Positions 1-9,726 of a stretch of DNA of 64,000 nt are shown here, in pieces (position 1 is the first letter of the stretch; each line of letters opens with the position of its first letter). The translations under genes and the position numbers were made by a program. The stretch comes from Moniliella sp. 'wahieum' (Eukaryota; Basidiomycota; Moniliellomycetes; Moniliellales; Moniliellaceae), in the NCBI GenBank assembly GCA_003971905.1, contig RSEE01000026.1:186001-250000 (forward strand), read 5' to 3'. The notes under the pieces are model-generated. The model made no database searches. It had not been told where the DNA came from and saw nothing but the letters and a program-made list of their open reading frames with translations.

Positions 1-443
1 CGACCCCCGTGAGAACAAGTGGGCCGACAAGGCATGGAAGAAGCGCGCCCTCGGCAACTTCTACAAATCATCCCCTACTGCTGGCTCTTCTCAGGCCAAG
101 GCATCGTTCTTGAGAAGGTTGGTGTTGAGGCCAAGCAGCCCAACTCTGCCATCCGCAAGTGTGTTCGTGTCCAGCTGATCAAAAACGGCAAGAAAGTTGC
201 CGCCTTCGTTCCCCACGACGGTTGCCTCAACTTCGTTGATGAGAACGATGAGGTGCTCATCGAGGGTTTCGGCCGTAAGGGTAAGGCCAAGGGTGACATT
301 CCCGGTGTGCGTTTCCGTGTTATCAAGGTGTCCGGGTCGGTACGTACCTCTTTCTCCCTTGGTTTTGACGACTTGGACTGACATTCTGCACCCAGGTCTG
401 TACGCCACTCTTCCGTGAGAAGAAAGAGAAGCCGCGTTCTTGA
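1..443 (+). CDS. RPS23: 40S ribosomal protein S23 (uS12), 3' part
   Basis: Small-subunit ribosomal protein of the decoding centre. The frame runs in from the window edge ([20 protein letters not shown]) and holds the family hallmark [19 protein letters not shown], whose proline is hydroxylated in other eukaryotes, followed by [19 protein letters not shown]. The frame breaks at about 99-101: AAG-GGC-ATC (K-G-I) is expected but one G of a G run is missing. An intron is inferred at 340-395 (GTACGT...CTGAC...CCCAG). The last exon encodes [10 protein letters not shown] and stops at 441-443. The few residues at the splice junction do not match the family well, which suggests another local base error. 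The identification is secure; the 5' exon(s) lie outside the window. Confidence 0.93.
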
Positions 444-1046
444 ACAATACACACATTATGTATGATGAGCTGCATCCACACCATTAATCCCTGTTTGAGC
501 GGCATTGCTTCTTCTGCATCTCCGTATGACGATTGGTTTCACTATGTGCCTCGCCCGAAAAATGTGTCTGAAACCCCCAACTCACCATGGTGATTTTTAC
601 AGGGTTTTTGCGTAGCTTCGCGAAGTCAAAGCAGGAGTCGTAGCTGTTTACTAGTAGCATCATTGGAATGAATCACTACTAGTACTAACATGTTGATAGA
701 AGGCCCATCCGGGGATAATTGATTCATCCCCTGTTTATACGCGCCTACGAATTTCCTTTTCCAACTCCCCCGCCACCGGGGCTGTGGAATCCATAGCAGT
801 ATCATGCCATCTCGGACTGATGCGATCGCTTTGCCTTAGAACTACGGAGAAAATAAAAGGACAAGCAAAATGAGCTAAAGGTTTAAGGGAAAAGGAAAGG
901 GAGCCGCAGTCGGTGATATCATTCAGGGGCATGCATCATGAGAATGACGCCGGGCGTGAAGCGCAAGGCGTAAAACATGAGGCAACAAGCTCTTCGAGCT
1001 TACTGGGGTAAAAGAAACAAAAGTTAATGGCGCTGAGCGGCTGAGC
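444..1046. other. intergenic, between convergent 3' ends
   Basis: This is a 3' flanking stretch between RPS23 (+) and the sugar transporter (-), presumably containing both 3' UTRs. It includes a palindromic ACTAGT-rich patch near 650-690. No supported gene is visible. Confidence 0.6.
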
Positions 1047-3055
1047 TCAGTCGGAGCACATCAATGGACCGTGGCAAAAAATCACAGGGGGACCGAAGTG
1101 GAGAAAGGGACGTGAGACCGAGAAGGGGCACGTAACAACAGGTGGGATCGTGAGATCAAAAGACACCAATGAGACACAAAAAAGAGAGTTTGGCACGTAG
1201 AGCACTGAGTGACGTTGGAAGTTTTTAAATGGAAGGCTCAGGGTCTTCTCGCCCAGGGAGGATTCGGCCATCTTGCCCTCCTGCAGCTTCTCCTCACCAA
1301 TCTTCTCCATGTCCTCAGCCGTGACGAGGGCGGCGACTTCTTTGCCAGTGACAAGAGCGCGGCGGGAAGTGTAGCCAGGAGGGCACCAGCTACGGCTGTT
1401 CCAGGGCTTGCAGCTGGGGTCGTGGTACATGAGGTCGACTTGCTCCAGACTGAGGCCTTGGGTCTCACGCACAAAGAAGAAGACGATGAACGCGTTCACA
1501 ATGTTCCAGGCGGCAAAGATGAAACCGTAGGCTGAGGAGAATCGTGTTAACGAAACAACGTGAAGAACAGGAAAAAACGTACCATAGCCAATGTTGCCAG
1601 TAATGGCTGAGTGAGAAAGCCAAGGCAAAGTTCCACGCCCAGTTGGTGGCCGTCGACAAAGCTGCTGCTTGGCACGAGTGCGCGAGCCGAAGTTCTCACC
1701 GCACCAGACCCACACGGCCGGAGACCAGGTGCAGGCAAGGCAGAAAACGTAGAAGCAACCAGCGCAGGTCATGAGGTCACCGATGGACTTGGAAACGTGG
1801 GGGTCGCCCATTTTGTGACTTTCGTTACCCGCAACACCTGCGATGGCGAACACGAACAGCCAGATAGAGCACCCAACGGAACCGTACAAGAGGGTGTTGC
1901 GACGTCCCCATGCTTCCACCATCCAGAGACCAGGAGCAGTGCAAACGAAGTTGACAGCACCAAGAATGATTTGAGTGACGTACGAGTCAGGCCGGCGTTC
2001 GCAAACACTGGTTACCATAAAAGAAGAAGTCTAGGGAAAGCAGAGAAAGTTAGTAACAGGAAGGAGGTGATGGGATTAAATCCAACTTACAGTTGCCGCC
2101 GCAGAGTTGCTGGCCCATTTGAAGGGTCATGCCCATGATCGTGGGAAGCAGGTGGAGTTCTCAGACCGGAAGCAGTCCGCCCACGTGGCCTCAGACGCGT
2201 TGGACTTCTTCTCCTCTTCGATGCTCTGGACAAGGGCGTTGTAGTCAGCCTCGACTTGAGGGTCGTTGTCCTCAACGGACACACCGTGCATCACAGCGAT
2301 CGCCCTCTTGCTTCGTCGAAACGGCCCTTTTGAGCACTGATAGTAGGAGACTCTGGCGTGAGGATCGCCAATGCTTGGATCATGGCAAAGAGGAAGCCCA
2401 TAGCAACCAAAATCCGCCCACGAGGCCGAGTCGTGTTGGACCCGCGTAACGAGAGTACCGATGGCAATGGCGTACGCCAAGAGATGCCGAGGGTAATCGC
2501 AAATTGGAAGAACCCTCCCATCATACCACGGATTGGACCCGGCATAAGCTCCGACTGATAGACAGGAGCAAGAGCGGAGGACATGCCAATGCCGTAGCCA
2601 GAGACCAGACGGCCAATGCCAAATTGAACCCAAGAGTGTTCCGAAGCAACCTTGATGATGCAACCAATGATAATCCAAATGGCGGAAATCTGAACGCAGT
2701 ACTTGGTGCCCAGTGCCTTTTGCCAGATGTTGCCGGTAAGGGCACCGACACCACAGCCAATTGACATAAAGCCGGTGATCAGACCCTGAAGCCACTTGGA
2801 CCAGGCCTTCTGGTACTTGCCATCAGTGTGGGTGACGGGACCAGTCGCAAAACGGCGTTGGAAGTCCTCCATGGATACAACCCGGCCATAATACCGGTTT
2901 CGTATCCGAACTGTTGACCCGAGAAATGGTTAGCAAATATTGCATCCCTGTTGTTGGGTGGCATACGGGGAAATACATACGTTAAGGCCGGCACCAATGG
3001 TCACCAAGGTGACCAGGTAGACCATGACACCAATTCGAGTGCCAGCGATTTGCAT
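1047..3055 (-). CDS. MFS sugar transporter (hexose-transporter type)
   Basis: Plasma-membrane major facilitator of the sugar-porter family, which imports hexoses by facilitated diffusion or proton symport. Exon 1 starts at ATG 3055 (MQIAGTRIGVMVYLVTL). Intron 1 is 2911-2980 (GTATGT...CAG), and the next exon opens with FGYETGIMAG, the TM1 signature. Further hallmarks are GRLVSGYGIGMSSALAPVYQ with the following E (sugar-porter signature), PESP after TM6, and WGRRNTLLYGS between TM8 and TM9. Intron 2 is 2031-2090 (GTAAGT...CTAAC...TAG). The C-terminal tail after VRETQGLSLEQVD is about 80-100 residues and ends between 1047 and about 1200, depending on an uncertain frame. There are at least five frameshifts; the one at 2881-2883 is a C run one base short. 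The substrate cannot be told from sequence. Confidence 0.88.
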
Positions 3056-3223
3056 AATGAATGACGGAGAGTTGAAAAACTTTTCTCAATAGGGAAGGAG
3101 GGGGGAGGGTGCACCTCAACAAGCCTTTGGTGGTAGGTCGACTGAATGAGCCGTAAGGGGAAGCGCAGCAGGGAGGTGAGGGTAAGAAGAAAAGGAAGCG
3201 CCAGTGGATAGGCAATGGTGCCG

Positions 3224-3230
3224 TTTTATA
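3224..3230 (-). promoter_or_regulatory. TATA box upstream of the sugar transporter
   Basis: TATAAAA on the minus strand, about 170 bases upstream of the inferred ATG at 3055. Position and sequence fit a core promoter element; no start-site data are available. Confidence 0.4.
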
Positions 3231-5006
3231 CTTCGCTCCTGGGAGGAAAAAATCGACATCCCCCCCCGAGAGGACGCAAGAGAGGCTGGATTCCTGCTGC
3301 ATGGCTGCCCTGTGTATGCGGCCATGCCACCTGTCACCGGTCACCGGTGACCTGCGGGCACAGGCGTGTGTGACATGTGACACACAAATGCGCCCCACGG
3401 GGGCCGCGACTGTCATCGACCGAGAAACATCAGCGCTTGACTGCGGACGGGGGAGGCTGGGGTACTGGGGGATCGTAGAGAACCCCCCAGTTGCTCTCCA
3501 GCCTCTCCAGACACAACCCTGGCTTCCTGCCCCTCGTGCCCCAGGATGTTCCCATTATAACCGGTAACCAACCTGCGCGCCAACATGGAACTGTAAAACG
3601 CGTATAACCGCGGCGTAATACTAACCAGAGCAATCATGTCCAGCTCAGGTACATCAACACTCCCAATAGGTACCATCCAATATAGAGCCACTCAAGAGGT
3701 CTGGGTCAAAGTGACGGGAGTCAAATATGTGTTGGCCCCGCTCAGGCACTACCGACGTATTTCTGGTCACTTCACCTCGCAACTCTCCCCTGTCACAGCT
3801 GGCTAGCCCTCTATCCCGTGTGGCCACGAGAGTTAGTTGGATTGTCTTACTCAGTCCGCCAACTTACCAATGATGATCCTCTTCAAGTGAATGATCGATG
3901 ATCGACGAGGTCCCTGTGACCTGCCTCGCCTCAGGCCCTCAGGCCCTGAGGCCTCACTCCGGTAACCTGAGGTCTAAAGCACTCGCGTCCGAAGGAAGCC
4001 GTTTCCCCACCATCCACATGCCTCAGGCGTCAACGTCTCAACACCCCCCCATCATACATCATGCATCAATCATCGACTACAACATCCCACCGAGGGCAGG
4101 TGGTCCTGGTCACGCGCACTATCCAACTAGCCACATCTTTGTGTGCTAGTCCCCTCGTCACCGTCATCGCTTGATAGACCCTCAGCGCCTTGGCAGAGCT
4201 TGACGCGTATGGCCCAAGGCCCAAGCGCTGTTGAATATTCGTCGCCCTGTGCCCCCCCCCCCACACCAAGGATCCAAGTGCTCCCCATCTCTCTGACCAA
4301 TGATTTCGACGATCCTGCTAGTGATGATTAACGCATAATTTAATGAGTGCTCGCCGATCTTGGACCGACCCCAGAATATACATACACGCGCGCGTGTCAA
4401 GTTCAGGCACTCTCTCCAGAGCCTCGGAACCCCTCTACATGCACTGTGGATTGAATATTGAGCATCAGATCTCAGATCTCAGACCAAAGAGAATATATCT
4501 GTCCACCACGGCCATCCACCTCGAATTGGAAAGCCTTGCAAAGGTCATCTTCCGGAACAATGTGTACATGCGCACATGAAGGTTGTACTCACAACTATCA
4601 TCAGGAGGATATAGTATACCTTCCTTCTTCCCTTGTTGATTGTTCGCGATATCCATCAGAGGAGAGAAGACCCGATGTAAGCCTGTAACGGGGGAACAAC
4701 AGCCAGACCCTAAGAATGAGATCTCATGGTGCTGGAGAAGAGTACAGCAGCTGTCTGAACCAATCCGAAGGCAAACCAAGGCCAGCCCCCCATCGATAAT
4801 GCATAATTGCATGATGAGACTACATTGCTACCCCCATCACACTTCCACCGCTTTCATGCTGCAAGCCTCTCCGTCGCATTCACATGCCATTGGTCAGCGG
4901 CCTGTCTCATCATGCATCAGCGCACAGCGCTCGCGCTCGCATGTCACCGGTGACTCGCACCTGTCAAACTGTCAAGCTGTCAAGCTTCCGTTCGTCCGAG
5001 ACGCGT

Positions 5007-5041
5007 GTCACTGGTCACGCGTCACTAATCACCGATCACCG
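5007..5041. repeat. five degenerate TCAC heptamers
   Basis: Five consecutive 7-bp units each carry TCAC at the same phase (GTCACTG, GTCACGC, GTCACTA, then ATCACCG twice). Only the last two or three bases vary, so this is a degenerate period-7 array. Confidence 0.8.
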
Positions 5042-5113
5042 TGCCCCCCGCGGACCACACAGTCTCACTTTCTCCGCATATTCCAATTCTTCTTGGTTTT
5101 GCCAGATCTCCAT

Positions 5114-5134
5114 CTCACGCGTCACGCGTCACAG
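5114..5134. repeat. three ACGCGT-containing heptamers
   Basis: Units CTCACGC, GTCACGC and GTCACAG, creating two overlapping ACGCGT palindromes 7 bp apart. ACGCGT is also the MluI cell-cycle-box core of yeasts; a regulatory role here is not shown. Confidence 0.75.
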
Positions 5135-5376
5135 TGTAACACTTTTTAATTGGTCCGGATGTATTGTTTCAACCTCTACTAACTAGTAGCTAGTAACTCT
5201 ACCAACTCTAGTGCTTAGTACCTCGTACTACCCAACGGTCTGCACCATCTATCCTATGTTAGTCTGATACATCCTGTACCTTTTGGACAGTTCTCGCGCG
5301 CTCGCATGTCATATGTCACGCGTCTCACAGCGCTTAATTGGGGGCGATTGGCACTTTGTACTTATTACATTACCGC

Positions 5377-5418
5377 CGGTTACCGGTTACCCGCTACCTG
5401 TTACCAGTTACCGGTTAC
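5377..5418. repeat. six degenerate GTTAC heptamers
   Basis: Six consecutive 7-bp units ending in TAC. Three are exactly CGGTTAC; the others (CCGCTAC, CTGTTAC, CAGTTAC) differ at one or two positions. Adjacent units create GGTTACC and ACCGGT palindromes. Confidence 0.85.
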
Positions 5419-5954
5419 AAGCCTCAGGCTCAGGCTCAGGCCCTCCTCAGGCCTCAGGGGCCTCAGGCTTTCAGGCTCATCCAGGCGTAGGACTCATGCA
5501 TGAGTCATTACCCCGTTCACATCCGCGCGGAACTTCGCATCACTGCTTGGTCCGCACAGAGGTCTACTTGTGGACTGAGCCTCAGTACTGAGCCATTTGG
5601 CTGCACCATGTGGAAAGACCGGAAGAACCCAAGGGGTTGGGCGCTGAACCTCTGGAAATGTAGAGCAAGCAATCGCGGTGGTGGTGGTGGTTGGGTCTAA
5701 GCCTTATGCCACACCTAGAGGAGGCAGGGGTTCAAACAAGCCTGAGTATATATATACGTGGAGGCTTCGGAGGTCGAATAAGGGGCAAAGGGCGATAAGG
5801 CCGCGCCTTGATTGCCTATGTAGGGGACCGCCCGTCCCAACACAGTGCGACATGCGACAGAGATCGAGGGTACCTATAAAATGTACCGACGAGCCTTTCG
5901 TTCTCGATCAGGTATCCTGGGGCGACTTGCGCGAGTATGTTGATGAGTTCCTGA

Positions 5955-6017
5955 GATGCATAGTGCATGGGGCATGGGGCACGATGCATGATGCATGATC
6001 GGTGATCGATGATCCGC
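5955..6017. repeat. nine consecutive degenerate heptamers (ATGCAT/GATC type)
   Basis: This is the longest array seen: nine 7-bp units in perfect phase. It starts with GATGCAT, drifts through AGTGCAT and GGGGCAT, returns to GATGCAT twice, and ends in GATCGGT, GATCGAT and GATCCGC. The units change gradually along the array while the period stays at 7. Confidence 0.85.
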
Positions 6018-6803
6018 GGCGGTCTTTCTTCTTCGCGGTGACCGGTGACCGGACCGGTGCGAACGGTGGAATGTCGTTGAGCAATGCGTCGGAGGTCTGA
6101 GGGCTTGAGACTTGACATGTGACATCTGAGTGGACTGAGATCTGAGAAGGCCAGCGGCGTGCCTAAGACAACGCTATGTGAGATCTGAGATCCGAGAGCA
6201 CCACACCAATGTTGCCATTTGAAGAAACACCCTTCTTATTTGTGTGCATTCCATTGACAGAGCTTAAGGCTGGGACAGGGGGAACGCTACGTCTAAACCG
6301 AACCGTTCATCTTGCGGGGGTTACTTGGATATAAGCGTGTACAGTGACATCGTGTGTGGGGCCATGTGTACCACATATGCGTTCCCAACACACGCATATG
6401 GGAAGGTCTTTCGGCGTATACGAAAGACAGACACATACTCTCTATCCCCTTCGTCGTCAGTTGTGGCCCCATGTGATGCCCTTTTCTCTTCATTTTCAGT
6501 ATAACACAACAGAGCTGCTACTGTTGTTAGAGTGTGCATGGGGCGAAGTGACGACACCAAACACTTATTGGCATGTTCTTGGTTCTCTATCGGCCCAGTT
6601 CCTTGTAACATGTAAGCGGAACTGCTTGCTGTGTTTCTCAACCAGCGCGCCTCAATATTGAATCCAGAGAGCGTCGCGTCTCGTCCCCCTTCTTTGCCTC
6701 CGTGCTGCACTCAAAAATGATTGGATGGGTAAATTGTTTGAGTTGGATGTGCGATAATCGATGAGCAAAGCCATTCCTACAAAAGACATGCCGGTCCGGA
6801 AGC

Positions 6804-6910
6804 GACACTTTAGGGCAGTGGTTACCCCGTTCGCCTGCTATATGAAGCACCTTGCTACAAGGGCCAGCGAATCCTCTCTGAGGGCGTGAGTTCGAATCTC
6901 ACAGGTGTCG
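6804..6910 (+). tRNA. tRNA-Ser(GCT) with intron
   Basis: Decodes AGC/AGU serine codons. The acceptor stem GACACTT pairs with AGGTGTC and is followed by G, the serine discriminator base. The anticodon stem TTCGC/GCGAA encloses a loop reading CT-GCT-A, giving anticodon GCT. An intron of about 25 nt follows the base 3' of the anticodon (about 6841-6865) and contains AGC, able to pair with the anticodon as in other nuclear tRNA introns. A long variable arm (CCTC TCT GAGG) marks a class II tRNA. The T arm is GTGAG-TTCGAATC-TCAC, which is also the B box. An oligo-T terminator follows directly. Confidence 0.92.
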
Positions 6911-6915
6911 AATTC

Positions 6916-6920
6916 TTTTT
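6916..6920 (+). terminator. RNA polymerase III terminator (T5)
   Basis: Five Ts begin six bases after the tRNA-Ser discriminator base, the expected Pol III stop signal. Confidence 0.8.
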
Positions 6921-7618
6921 CTGCTCCTCGGCTTGATATTTTACTTTTGCCTTCGTTCTGTGCGGGCTACAATTTGAGGTTAGTAGGTCATCTACTAAAC
7001 GTACTAAACACCAGCCATGTCCAAAACATTATTTACTGTTGCAAGAGGGAAAGACTATAGAGGGGGAACATCTCCCACTTAGCAGGCAGGAAATGGAAGA
7101 GTCTTGGAGCAGGAAAAACCATAATGAAAGGTGAGCTCTCTGCCGTCAGCCAGGAACGAAGGGAACGATGAAGAAAAGAGATCGACTTGGAGCGAGAACA
7201 GGACGCGCAGAACAGAGCTTCGATCCCTTTGACACAGAGCTTCGATCCCTTTATTGGTGTGTAAAAGGTTCAAGTAGAAATAAATCAAAGAGCATGGGCA
7301 CCAACAAAAAGCGACTCACCGGCCACCTTTTACTCGGGCATACAACTGGGACTTAATCTATGTCCTACTTAAACGGGAACATGCCCCGTTTAGACGCAAC
7401 ACATGGGTTGCTCGGAGAAGAGCCAACCCGGTCATGATGATGTAGACAGAACCGACGCTAGGGAGACACGGGGAGTGCGTGGGATCACCCCGGCTCGCAA
7501 CAAACAGAGTGGTTGAGTTGAGAGCTGTCCTGTGATCTACTAATCAATACCCCGTCTGCACAACCACGTTCATGTCATCCTCCAGTAGCTCCATATATAC
7601 AGTATCCGCCCCCAAACA
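6921..7618. other. intergenic
   Basis: This stretch lies between the tRNA gene and the 3' end of the FYVE gene. An imperfect direct repeat sits near 7217-7252 (the phrase GAGCTTCGATCCCTTT twice). No gene was recognised. Confidence 0.5.
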
Positions 7619-9057
7619 TCAATTTGCTGTACCAGGGCGATGAGCGAGCGTTTGTTGGACTCGTTGTAATTCCACCAAAAGCTCATCCAAGCTCCCTTGT
7701 AACGTCGCTTCGTCGTCTTCGCGGTGCTCTTCCTTAGCCTGACGTAGGAATGTAAACAGCTGAACCGCCTGCTCTGACAACGTAGCGAGCAGCAGTTGAT
7801 TTTCCTCGTCGGGCAGGGACTCTGCTGCTCCGCTGGACCAATGCGCTGTAGTGAAGATGGGGGGGGCGGAACTGTACGGCCCAAGAGGGACATATGTTTT
7901 TCGATGAAAAGCTCTGCGCGGCGGGAAATCGCTCTGCAGATCCGTTGGCTGTCTGGAGAGGTAGGACAGAGGTGCCGGAGGAGTTGTTGGTACTGATCCC
8001 GGTAGAGTCGGAGCTGGGTGGTAAAATACGCCGGGTCTGTGTCTGTTTCTCCAGGTCCCGAAGCCGCATCAATGGGCGAGGGAGTCAATGGGCAGTCTTG
8101 AATGAGAAGGAGTATTTCTGCCTCGAGACGGAGGAGGGAAGCATGGGTGCCCACCCACTCTGGTGTAGGGGGTGAAGAATGGGTGTACACTTCGTCCCGA
8201 CACGTGGTGCAAAGACGCCCTCCCTCTAGTGTGGGAGATAGTGAGTCAAGACTAACCACCCGGGAGCACTCCTGCCCACCACACACGCACTTTCCACACA
8301 GGCGGCAGTGGTGTCGTCTCCAAAGAAACGTGAATGTGGTGGAACAGAGTGCACACCGTTGGGCCTCCACCGAGGCATCGGGCACCCAACGTACAATGCT
8401 CATCTCCCCTTGACGAAGAGATGCGCCACCAGCATGGAGGGCGCGCAGCTTGTCCCATCGCCGCAAGATGCGTTGGGTCTGCAGTAGCTCCATACGTCGT
8501 TCCGGGCATGCGAGGACAACATTGCGCGCAGCTACAAAAGTGCTGGTCAGGTCCCTCTGCACTCCCGGACCAGGTGGTAGGAGTGTGACCGGAGACGGAG
8601 GGGGTGGGGAGGATAGACGCCTAATGCGAGTTGGCGGGCGCTCACCGTTGGCGGTGTCCTTCTGCACGCGCACAAAAGGAGTAGAGAAGGAGCGCGAATG
8701 ATGGGGGACACGCTGATGTGGGGAGTGGTGGAACGAGCTGGGGGAGAGGTCGGTCCACGACTGTTGGCCCTGAAGTATGGACGGGAGAGGGATATCGTCA
8801 CTGTCACTCCGCCGTGGGGGGAGGAATGTGCATAGCGCGTGGGTGGTCGGGGAGGGAGAGGATCAAAGCGGGGCAGACTTCGCAGGCTAGGGAATTCGTC
8901 GAACTGGGAAGAAGAAGTGATAGAGCGGGTGGACGAGGGGGAGGAGCCCCACGTGTTGAACTGGAACGGCGACTCAACTTCGTCCTTTTCCTCGTGAGCA
9001 GGAGCCTGCACAACTGGTTGGGGTGCAAAAGAAGGATCAACCATAGGAGCAGGAGCA

Positions 9058-9089
<32 letters not shown>

Positions 9090-9099
9090 ATCCGGAGCC

Positions 9100-9178
<79 letters not shown>

Positions 9179-9304
9179 CTCTGGCGGGGGCGGCGGGGGC
9201 CAGGCAAAGAAGTGGGGGTTGGGAGAGGCGACTTTGGGGGAAGGGAGTGGAGGGAAGAAAAAAGTTGGCCGGTCTGATGCCGTCCGATTGCCTGGATCCC
9301 CCAT
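7619..9304 (-). CDS. FYVE zinc-finger protein (Pep7/Vac1- or rabenosyn-like)
   Basis: Predicted endosomal PI3P-binding protein. The N-terminal part is low-complexity: PHFFAWPPPPPPEP, a long Ala-Pro dipeptide tract, then a Ser/Pro-rich linker. A complete FYVE finger follows with WVPD, CALC, RRHHCRLCG, and a closing CTTC pair, so the lipid-binding signatures and zinc ligands are present. A helical C-terminal region (LLLATLSEQAVQLFTFLRQA) ends in LAHRPGTAN with the stop at 7619; reaching it requires one inserted base near 7815. Another frameshift lies in the Ala-Pro repeat, and one just before the FYVE half. The first in-frame ATG is at 9304 but the open frame extends further upstream, so the start is uncertain. 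FYVE identity is firm; Pep7/Vac1 orthology is inferred. Confidence 0.82.
9046..9178. repeat. GGAGCA/GGAGCC hexanucleotide repeat
   Basis: About 22 copies of a hexamer encode Ala-Pro dipeptides in the FYVE protein on the minus strand. One copy near 9129-9131 is short by two bases, which breaks the frame. Such a tract is prone to slippage and to assembly error. Confidence 0.85.
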
Positions 9305-9726
9305 CTTGCCGCCGAGGGGGAGCGGGGGAGTGGGGATGGGGGAGGGGTGGGGGATGGTGATGGGGAAGGGATCGTAGGTGTGTGGCGCAAGCGCGCGGCG
9401 AGCAGGCTCGCGCCACACGATCACTCTTTCAACTGTTCACACTGGGCGACGCTCACGAATCGTCTCCGACGACAGCCTTGACAAAAAAGCTCCAGTCGTA
9501 GTCCTCTGTCCTCTCCGTTTGAGCGCGCCGAGCCTCAATACCATACAAATCTGCCGGGACCGGCTCATTGATGATGGAGGAAGGAAAGTGAGTGGCGTGG
9601 CGGACACCATTTTTTCTATTCATGTCAGCATGTTCCACTCCCCTTCAGAGATTGGCCGCCTTCTCATTTTCAATCTGAAGCACGCCGAAACAGCCGCTGC
9701 CTCCCTTCCCTCTCCGGCTGCTACAG
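9305..9726. other. short inter-gene stretch with an unassigned minus-strand frame
   Basis: This lies between the FYVE gene and the recognisable tail of the Munc13-like gene. A minus-strand frame at 9453-9638 ends in TERTEDYDWSFFVKAVVGDDS-stop after the first two residues listed here are trimmed; it could be the true C-terminus of the Munc13-like protein after another frameshift or intron, but I cannot link it. Confidence 0.35.

Larger units (their letters stand above)
3056..6803. other. 3.7-kb intergenic region with heptamer arrays
   Basis: This region lies between the sugar transporter's 5' end and the tRNA gene. Open frames here are short and match no family I know. Direct reading shows many short self-complementary motifs (ACGCGT, ACCGGT, ATGCAT, AGATCT, ACTAGT, AGGCCT), often repeated at 7-bp spacing. 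The clearest arrays are listed separately at 5007, 5114, 5377 and 5955. The proximal 300 bases presumably hold the transporter promoter. Confidence 0.6.

Noticed and set aside
5690-5760. Possible second tRNA (a GGTTCAAAC-like phrase)
   Set aside because: No matching acceptor stem or anticodon arm can be folded around it.
5377-6017. Heptamer arrays as a CRISPR-like or satellite array
   Set aside because: There are no spacers and no long repeat unit, units are 7 bp and degenerate, and the host is eukaryotic.
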